Below the pieces are notes generated by a model. The model saw only the letters and a list, made by a program, of their open reading frames with translations, had not been told where the DNA came from and did no database searches. A stretch of DNA of 5,200 nt from Chlamydiota bacterium (GTDB lineage: Bacteria; Auribacterota; UBA3054; B51-G9). Positions 1 to 3,522 of this stretch are shown piece after piece; within the stretch, counting starts at the first letter, position 1, and each line of letters starts with the position of its first letter. Position numbers and translations under genes: made by a program. The stretch covers positions 1 to 5,200 of the forward strand of contig QMOL01000228.1 of the NCBI GenBank assembly GCA_003648225.1, given 5' to 3'.

Positions 1-47
1 CTGAAATCAATATGCACTAAAACTGATATTGAATAAATCAGGAAATC

Positions 48-71
48 AAATTTGCTCAAAAGAGCAAATTT
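48..71. terminator. Perfect 10-bp hairpin, possible terminator of the cupin/reductase transcript
   Basis: The arms AAATTTGCTC (48-57) and GAGCAAATTT (62-71) are perfect reverse complements around a 4-base AAAA loop. It lies about 130 bases beyond the reductase stop codon and could end that transcript. Against a classical intrinsic terminator, the stem is only 30% GC and no U-run follows on the minus strand. Its symmetry would allow action on either strand. The hairpin is seen directly; the terminator role is inferred. Confidence 0.4.
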
Positions 72-78
72 CATCCGA

Positions 79-106
79 GTGCCTGCAACATAACAAGCAT
101 CGGCAC
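79..106. repeat. Bulged inverted repeat
   Basis: GTGCCTGC (79-86) pairs with GCA (97-99) and GGCAC (102-106), leaving a 2-base TC bulge and a 10-base loop. The stem is GC-rich compared with its surroundings and lies 7 bases from the hairpin at 48-71. It could be part of a bipartite transcript end or a fragment of a repeat. I could not match it to an integron attC core or an insertion-sequence end. Confidence 0.35.
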
Positions 107-203
107 GACTCATCGAACAAAAAGATGTTTTTATCTAATTTTCATCCCGAAAATTTCCATGCACCCAAGGGAAAGAGTTAATAGAGAGCGGGAAAACCAT
201 CAA

Positions 204-1223
204 CTACCAAGAACATCGGAGTTGCTGCCATTCATAGTTATTTAATTTAACCATTGTATCCATAGAATCGTCTAACTGTTCAAAATTGCGAGGTCCGATT
301 ATTGTACAGACGGGGAATGGTTGCTGAAGTAACCATGCTAAGGCAATTTGATTAGTTGAGCAGCCTTTCTCACCTGCCATTTTTTGTGCAATGGCACGGT
401 ATCGTAAGTTCAAGTTGCTTCCATACTGTTTCGCAAGTTCAGGCTTAGGAAAGTCATCGCCCGTGAAATTACATGCATCATATTTTTTAGCAAAAAAGCC
501 TGCGGCCTGAGTATTATAGGCAATTAAAGGAAGTTGACTCTTAACATGAAATTCCCAAGTGGCTTTATCCATGGTCAGTTGTTCCCCATAAGGACCATCC
601 ACTTGAGTTGTCCGTGATTGAGCCAGACTCCATGCAATCTGGCTTGCGCCTAACACGAGCATATTATTTTTTCCGGAAAATGTCATCGCTTCAACTAATC
701 TATCTTTTCTCCAATGGGAACAACCTATTGTTCGAATCATTCCTTGCTTGCATGGCTCTTCGAGCCAACCAAGAATTTCACTAACCGGAATTAAACGGTT
801 ATCACGATGGAACCAGTAAATATCGATGAAATCAGTTTGAAGGCGATCAAGACTTTCTTGTAGATGCTGCAGCAATATAGAACATGTCATCCCGTTTTTT
901 TTCGATTCGAAGTCAGGATGTCCTCCTTTTGTACCAATTATTATACGGTCACGATTTTTTCTACTTTTGAGCCAACGACCGATGACAACCTCGCTGTTTC
1001 CGCAGCCGTTATTGGTGCCGTTTTTGTCCCATGCCCCATATACATGAGCGGTATCAAGGAAATTGCCTCCCTTCTCGACAAATCTATCCATAAGCGCATA
1101 GGAAGAAGTTTCATCCAATTGCGATCCATATTGTGCTGTACCTAAACAAACTCCTGAAACTAATTGTTTAATTCCTGCTATTGTTCTAAAAATCACGTTA
1201 TTTATTTTTGGTATTTCTAACAA
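204..1223 (-). CDS. Aldo/keto reductase family oxidoreductase
   Basis: Predicted cytoplasmic NAD(P)H-dependent reductase of the aldo/keto reductase (AKR) superfamily, 339 residues, a normal length for the TIM-barrel fold. The opening beta-strand motif CLGTAQYG (26-33) is followed by the catalytic set: Asp57 and Tyr62 in NFLDTAHVYG, Lys99 in IIIGTKGG, and His139 in IYWFHRDN. Near the C-terminus, TIIGPRNFEQLDDS (307-320) matches the family's cofactor-phosphate-binding segment, so the enzyme looks intact. The substrate cannot be told from sequence; sugars, aldehydes or ketones are possible. The start used is a TTG with an AAAGGA ribosome site 12 bases upstream. A GTG at codon 10 would give a more typical family N-terminus (VIFRTIAGI), so the start is uncertain. 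An in-frame TAG lies only a few codons upstream of the TTG, with no ATG between. The gene follows the cupin gene by 19 bases, probably in one operon. Confidence 0.9.
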   Translation of the reverse strand: MLEIPKINNVIFRTIAGIKQLVSGVCLGTAQYGSQLDETSSYALMDRFVEKGGNFLDTAHVYGAWDKNGTNNGCGNSEVVIGRWLKSRKNRDRIIIGTKGGHPDFESKKNGMTCSILLQHLQESLDRLQTDFIDIYWFHRDNRLIPVSEILGWLEEPCKQGMIRTIGCSHWRKDRLVEAMTFSGKNNMLVLGASQIAWSLAQSRTTQVDGPYGEQLTMDKATWEFHVKSQLPLIAYNTQAAGFFAKKYDACNFTGDDFPKPELAKQYGSNLNLRYRAIAQKMAGEKGCSTNQIALAWLLQQPFPVCTIIGPRNFEQLDDSMDTMVKLNNYEWQQLRCSW

Positions 1224-1235
1224 TTCAGTTAATTT

Positions 1236-1241
1236 TCCTTT
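1236..1241 (-). promoter_or_regulatory. Ribosome binding site for the aldo/keto reductase
   Basis: On the minus strand AAAGGA lies just after the cupin stop codon (TGA, 1243-1245) and 12 bases before the TTG at 1223. The spacing is longer than ideal. It still supports TTG over the GTG at codon 10, which has no purine-rich site before it. The arrangement suggests coupled translation of the two genes. Confidence 0.4.
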
Positions 1242-1242
1242 A

Positions 1243-1593
1243 TCAAGAAACTAAAACTATTTTATCTTCTTTAGTCGTAATCATGCATAAAAACTGATAT
1301 TCTTTCCCATAACACGCTTCATAATAATGCTTCACTCCGGCAGGAATGTATATAAAATCACCCGGCTTCGCATGATATACTGTATCGCCAACTGCGACTT
1401 TCGCTTCACCACTGAGCACATATTGCTGATGATGTATTTCATTTGTATGATTTGGAATACTACCATCTTGTTGGATTGTAACTTTTCTAACTATAAAGTC
1501 CTTTTCATTTTCCGGTGAAAGTACAGCCATGGTAGTTTTTTCGGTTTTGGGCAATTTGTTTTCTTGATAGTCGTTGCTGTTTTTACAATACAT
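1243..1593 (-). CDS. Small single-domain cupin protein
   Basis: A 116-residue protein with a single cupin beta-barrel. The first cupin motif covers about residues 44-70 (GSIPNHTNEIHH, then QQYVLSGEAKVAVGD). The second covers 78-89 (GDFIYIPAGVKH), ending in the conserved His89. In cupin families close to this pattern the first motif usually carries H-x-H and a later Glu. Here it reads His49-Thr-Asn51, with His54 and His55 further on, so the metal site may be altered or rearranged. No signal peptide or membrane span is visible, so it is probably cytoplasmic. Function is unknown; small cupins serve as isomerases, dioxygenases or ligand sensors. The ATG start is well supported by AAAGGA six bases upstream. 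The gene precedes the reductase by 19 bases, suggesting a shared substrate or response. Confidence 0.85.
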   Translation of the reverse strand: MYCKNSNDYQENKLPKTEKTTMAVLSPENEKDFIVRKVTIQQDGSIPNHTNEIHHQQYVLSGEAKVAVGDTVYHAKPGDFIYIPAGVKHYYEACYGKEYQFLCMITTKEDKIVLVS

Positions 1594-1599
1594 TTTTAA

Positions 1600-1605
1600 T
1601 CCTTT
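1600..1605 (-). promoter_or_regulatory. Ribosome binding site of the cupin gene
   Basis: AAAGGA on the minus strand lies six bases before the ATG at 1593. This is good Shine-Dalgarno spacing. It fixes the start and contrasts with rsmI and the RseC-like gene, where no such site is visible. Confidence 0.6.
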
Positions 1606-1613
1606 GTTTTTAA

Positions 1614-1619
1614 ATTATA
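1614..1619 (-). promoter_or_regulatory. Possible -10 element upstream of the cupin/reductase pair
   Basis: TATAAT on the minus strand lies 20 bases before the cupin start. No good -35 element is found 16-18 bases further upstream (TAAAAT at best), so a promoter here would need an activator or a lineage-specific sigma factor. In such AT-rich DNA a TATAAT can occur by chance. Confidence 0.25.
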
Positions 1620-1676
1620 AGTAGCGTTACATCTTAATTTTATTTTTTTGATTGGGGAAATATATACTTGTTGCTC

Positions 1677-1699
1677 AATCATTTCAATTTGAAATGATT
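1677..1699. promoter_or_regulatory. Perfect 23-bp palindrome, candidate operator
   Basis: AATCATTTCAA (1677-1687), a central T, and TTGAAATGATT (1689-1699) are perfect 11-base reverse complements. The site overlaps the stop codon of the RseC-like gene (TGA, 1684-1686) and lies 84 bases upstream of the cupin start. A one-base centre is a poor RNA loop and there is no U-run, so a protein-binding site for a dimeric regulator of the cupin/reductase operon is more likely than a terminator. The symmetry is seen; the operator role is inferred. Confidence 0.35.
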
Positions 1700-2085
1700 T
1701 TCGCTGCGGGACGTTTGCTGTATCCGACTTTTTTATCTACAATCCATGCGACAATAAATGCGAGAATTAATCCCGCAATACTGATTAAAAAAGAAAGATC
1801 TTCCGATAATTTCAGTAAAAGCTGCGCGATTAATGCTGTGCTGACAAATGCGGCTATCGGAACAGCAAGAAGCCAGATTATAGCTGCTGATTTTACTTTT
1901 TTATCAACTGCCACGAAAACTTCATCTCCAACTTTTGTGTTTGATTGCGCTTGAGCAGTTAAGATCATTGTCTGCGAATCTTTACCGGCAAGGCATAAGC
2001 CGCAAGTTTTACACGCGTTATTTTTTTTCAGTATGACGGTTGCAACACCGTTTTCGATTTTTATTACTTCACCTTTTTCGTTCAT
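1684..2085 (-). CDS. RseC/MucC-like membrane protein with Cys-rich N-terminus
   Basis: A 133-residue protein with the layout of the RseC/MucC family (SoxR reducing system / sigma-E regulator RseC). A short N-terminal domain of repeated beta-type sequence (MNEKGEVIKIENGVATVIL) leads to a Cys cluster, Cys25-x2-Cys28-x2-Cys31. A region rich in Val and Ala (about 40-60) follows, including KVGDEVFVAVDKK. Two hydrophobic membrane segments lie at about 66-91 and 97-116, followed by a basic tail. The protein is therefore in the inner membrane. Family members are linked to envelope-stress signalling or to reduction of the SoxR iron-sulfur cluster, often near rnf genes. No rnf or sigma-factor genes are visible here, so the role is only a family guess. 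Only three Cys are in the cluster, enough for a disulfide or, with a partner, a metal site. No Shine-Dalgarno site precedes the ATG; the leader is AT-rich. Confidence 0.75.
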   Translation of the reverse strand: MNEKGEVIKIENGVATVILKKNNACKTCGLCLAGKDSQTMILTAQAQSNTKVGDEVFVAVDKKVKSAAIIWLLAVPIAAFVSTALIAQLLLKLSEDLSFLISIAGLILAFIVAWIVDKKVGYSKRPAAKIISN

Positions 2086-2100
2086 AATTTTAATATTTTT

Positions 2101-2223
2101 AACACGAATTTCATTAATTTACACGAATTTAAATTTTTAGAACATAATTTATTTTATAAAACAATATATATAATTAAAACTTAAATTTTCTTTTTATTCG
2201 TGACAATTCGTGTAATTCGTGTC
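2101..2223. repeat. AT-rich spacer with inverted clusters of a CACGAATT repeat
   Basis: The spacer between rsmI and the RseC-like gene has ACACGAATTT twice on the left (2102-2111 and 2121-2130). The reverse-complement unit lies on the right: ATTCGTG at 2196-2202, then AATTCGTGT at 2205-2213 and again, directly adjoining, at 2214-2222. The right cluster touches the rsmI stop codon (TAG, 2223-2225). About 65 bases of nearly pure A/T separate the clusters. Transcribed from the minus strand, the clusters could pair into an imperfect long hairpin, serving as a transcript end for rsmI or a leader for the next gene. From memory, similar ATTCGTG-type repeats recur between genes in Bacteroidota-like genomes; this was not checked. 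Confidence 0.6.
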
Positions 2224-3044
2224 TAAGATTTTAGTGTGGTTTTGTTATATATTTCCCTTTTCGATATTCCGGTAAGCACGGCAACTATTTTCGCGGCTTT
2301 TGAATGTTGTAATCCGCTTATTTTCCGGACTTTTTCTACCATTTCCGCTAAGTTGTATTCCGCTTTCTTATCTTCAAGCTTCGGTGCAGGAGCAATAACA
2401 ATCACGCATTCACCTTTAACTTCGCCATCAGAAAAGCAGTTGATAATTTCTAATGCGGTGCCACGAACAACTTTTTCGTGAATTTTTGTTAATTCGCGTG
2501 CAACGGCTATTTGCCTTAAAGAATCGATTGTAGAAATATTCTCTAATGTTTTTAACAGGCGTTTCGGGCTTTCAAAAATTATTGTTGTTATTGACTCGCT
2601 TAAAGCGGATTTTAAAAACTCGGCATATTCCTTTTTGTCGCGTGGAGCAAAACCAAGAAAACGAAACTTATCTGTCGGCATTCCGCTCATAACAAGCGCT
2701 ACTTCAACAGCCGAAGCTCCCGGAATGCATGTATATTCAATTTTTTCTTTCCATAGTTTTTCCGCGAGAAGTTGTCCTGCGTCTGAAATTAACGGCATTC
2801 CTGAATCGGAAACTACAGCGATAGATTTTCCTTCCTGAAGTTTGGTAATGATTTTTTCCGTACCGGCACGTTCGTTATGTTGATGAAAACTGAACAGCTT
2901 AGTTTTTATATAAAAATGAGTCAGAAGCTTGCGTGTGCGGCGAGTGTCTTCGGCAGCTATTGCGTCAACTTCATTTAAAACTTCAATCGCGCGTGGCGAA
3001 AGGTCGTAAAGATTCCCGATTGGAGTGGCTACGAAATAAAGCAT
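2223..3044 (-). CDS. rsmI: 16S rRNA (cytidine(1402)-2'-O)-methyltransferase RsmI
   Basis: Transfers a methyl group from S-adenosylmethionine to the ribose 2'-O of C1402 in 16S rRNA, in the small-subunit decoding centre; cytoplasmic. At 273 residues it is full length for the family. The tetrapyrrole-methylase-type fold is recognisable from FVATPIGNLYDLSPRA (4-19), the EDTRRTRKLL segment (32-41), the glycine-rich VVSDSGMPLISDAG (77-90), PGASAVEVAL (108-117), and GFAPRDKK (131-138). Further on come FESPKRLLKTL (157-167) and GECVIVI (211-217). The C-terminal tail (HSKAAKIVAVLTGISKREIY, 247-266) is the basic helical end typical of RsmI. No key residue is missing. The ATG at 3044 begins the protein exactly at the family's N-terminus (MLYFVATP); no Shine-Dalgarno site is seen. 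It stands alone, with a 137-base gap to the RseC-like gene and a likely promoter at 3081-3109. Confidence 0.95.
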   Translation of the reverse strand: MLYFVATPIGNLYDLSPRAIEVLNEVDAIAAEDTRRTRKLLTHFYIKTKLFSFHQHNERAGTEKIITKLQEGKSIAVVSDSGMPLISDAGQLLAEKLWKEKIEYTCIPGASAVEVALVMSGMPTDKFRFLGFAPRDKKEYAEFLKSALSESITTIIFESPKRLLKTLENISTIDSLRQIAVARELTKIHEKVVRGTALEIINCFSDGEVKGECVIVIAPAPKLEDKKAEYNLAEMVEKVRKISGLQHSKAAKIVAVLTGISKREIYNKTTLKS

Positions 3045-3080
3045 GCAAAATTAGAATTATGAATTAAAGATTATAATTGA

Positions 3081-3109
3081 ATTATAACAAAACAAATAAC
3101 TTTTTACAA
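3081..3109 (-). promoter_or_regulatory. Likely sigma-70-type promoter of rsmI
   Basis: On the minus strand TTGTAA (3109-3104) and TATAAT (3086-3081) are separated by exactly 17 bases. The -10 matches the consensus fully and the -35 matches 4 of 6. The -10 lies 37 bases before the rsmI ATG. It is embedded in a perfect AT palindrome, TTATAATT-G-AATTATAA (3071-3087), so part of the signal may be due to base composition. It overlaps the start of the response-regulator remnant on the other strand. Confidence 0.35.
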
Positions 3110-3261
3110 TATTCAACAAAATTCTTGACCATTTGTGGGGGAATGAAAAAATCGTTGATGAAAGAACGGTTGATGTGTATATAAACACCTTCGCACAAAA
3201 TTAGGTGCTTCAGGGGTTTATTAAGAATATTCGCGGCGTTGGGTATAAGATTGAGAGGTAG
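3100..3261 (+). pseudogene. Remnant of an OmpR/PhoB-type response regulator, DNA-binding domain
   Basis: Plus-strand reading of 3121-3189 gives ILDHLWGNEKIVDERTVDVY, then INT. This is the recognition part of an OmpR/PhoB winged-helix domain, whose relatives read like RTVDVHI. Frame then shifts by one base at about 3189, where reading resumes as LRTKLGASGVY. A second shift at about 3220 leads into IKNIRGVGYKIER and a stop (TAG, 3259-3261). IRGVGYKIE is the diagnostic C-terminal wing of this family. Upstream, 3100-3120 (LFTIFNK) is weaker, behind a stop at 3097. About 55 residues are recoverable through two frameshifts. The receiver domain is absent, because rsmI begins at 3044. It is therefore a dead fragment, on the strand opposite to every intact gene. 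A sequencing error could explain the shifts but not the missing N-terminal two-thirds. Confidence 0.75.
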
Positions 3262-3393
3262 GTGTCGGGTTGCAGCCGCTGCCGCTGGCTGCGGATTAAT
3301 AGGTCGCCGGGGACAGCGACCCTCCAGTTTTGCTTACCGGCCCGGCCGGGCTCTCCGCCAAGGCTCCGACTTACTACTTTCCATCTTTCCTCG

Positions 3394-3424
3394 CCCTGTG
3401 GAATTTTCTTTTTATTCCACCGGG
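3394..3424. terminator. Strong hairpin within the GC-rich island
   Basis: GTGGAAT (3398-3404) and ATTCCAC (3414-3420) are perfect complements around a 9-base pyrimidine loop. After one T/C mismatch the stem goes on with CCC (3394-3396) against GGG (3422-3424). It is the first strong hairpin beyond the ATPase subunit A stop codon, about 100 bases downstream, and could end or protect that transcript. The absence of a U-run means a classical intrinsic terminator is not shown. Confidence 0.35.
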
Positions 3425-3441
3425 GGCGGGCATCGGATTTC

Positions 3442-3474
3442 GGACCCAGTGCCAGGGACCCAGCACCCAGTGCC
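3442..3474. repeat. Short tandem-like copies of ACCCAG motif
   Basis: GGACCCAGTGCC (3442-3453) is followed by GGACCCAG (3456-3463) and directly by CACCCAGTGCC (3464-3474). This gives three ACCCAG cores and two CCCAGTGCC ends in 33 bases. The pattern looks like slipped duplication inside the GC-rich island. From memory, similar strings occur scattered between genes in other environmental bacterial genomes; this was not checked. Confidence 0.6.
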
Positions 3475-3480
3475 TCGGTA

Positions 3481-3522
3481 AGGTGCAGATACGTATATGA
3501 AAATATGGATGAGTAATGTTTC
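3481..3522. other. Short spacer between GC-rich island and ATPase subunit A
   Basis: Composition returns to AT-rich here. It contains an 8-base palindrome ATACGTAT (3489-3496) and a plus-strand ATG (3498) that opens a short frame running into the opposite strand of the ATPase gene. I see no U-run or terminator next to the ATPase stop codon (TGA, 3525-3523). Confidence 0.5.

Larger units (their letters stand above)
1..203. other. Non-coding region downstream of the aldo/keto reductase
   Basis: No convincing coding region is seen on either strand. The stretch lies just past the stop codon of the reductase gene, so it is its 3' flank. It contains two inverted repeats, at 48-71 and 79-106, annotated separately. 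Near its left edge, 12-30 resembles 19 bases of the cupin gene's 3' end (17 of 19 identical to 1283-1301, same orientation). I see no tRNA, CRISPR or promoter pattern that I would defend. Confidence 0.6.
3262..3480. repeat. GC-rich, hairpin-rich intergenic island
   Basis: By hand count 136 of 219 bases (62%) are G or C, against AT-rich flanks. It starts right after the stop codon of the regulator remnant. Visible structure in order: a stem GCAGCC/GGCTGC (3272-3277, 3287-3292); a stem GGTCGC/GCGACC (3302-3307, 3316-3321); the palindrome CCCGGCCGGG (3341-3350); a long stem at 3394-3424; and a run of GGACCCAG/CACCCAG copies (3442-3474). No convincing protein is encoded: the readable frames are arginine/proline-rich and resemble no family I know. 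It may be a dispersed repeat of the REP or MITE kind or a structured RNA. Near its ends GGTAGGTG (3257-3264) and GGTAAGGTG (3477-3485) are similar and could be a decayed target duplication. Confidence 0.6.

Noticed and set aside
79..106. Integron attC site
   Set aside because: The bulged hairpin lacks the paired GTTRRRY/RYYYAAC core sites and there is no integrase or cassette array.
864..1145. Plus-strand 93-residue frame inside the aldo/keto reductase
   Set aside because: It lies wholly antisense to a gene with all catalytic residues and shows no domain or start signal of its own.
2101..2223. CRISPR array
   Set aside because: The repeat unit is only about 9-10 bases, lies in both orientations, and spacers are of uneven length or absent.
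3239..3516. Plus-strand frames of about 80 residues across the GC-rich island
   Set aside because: The translations are Arg/Pro/Gly-rich with no domain, no ribosome site, and two overlapping frames equally open. This is a composition effect of GC-rich repeat DNA. The first also starts inside the response-regulator remnant.
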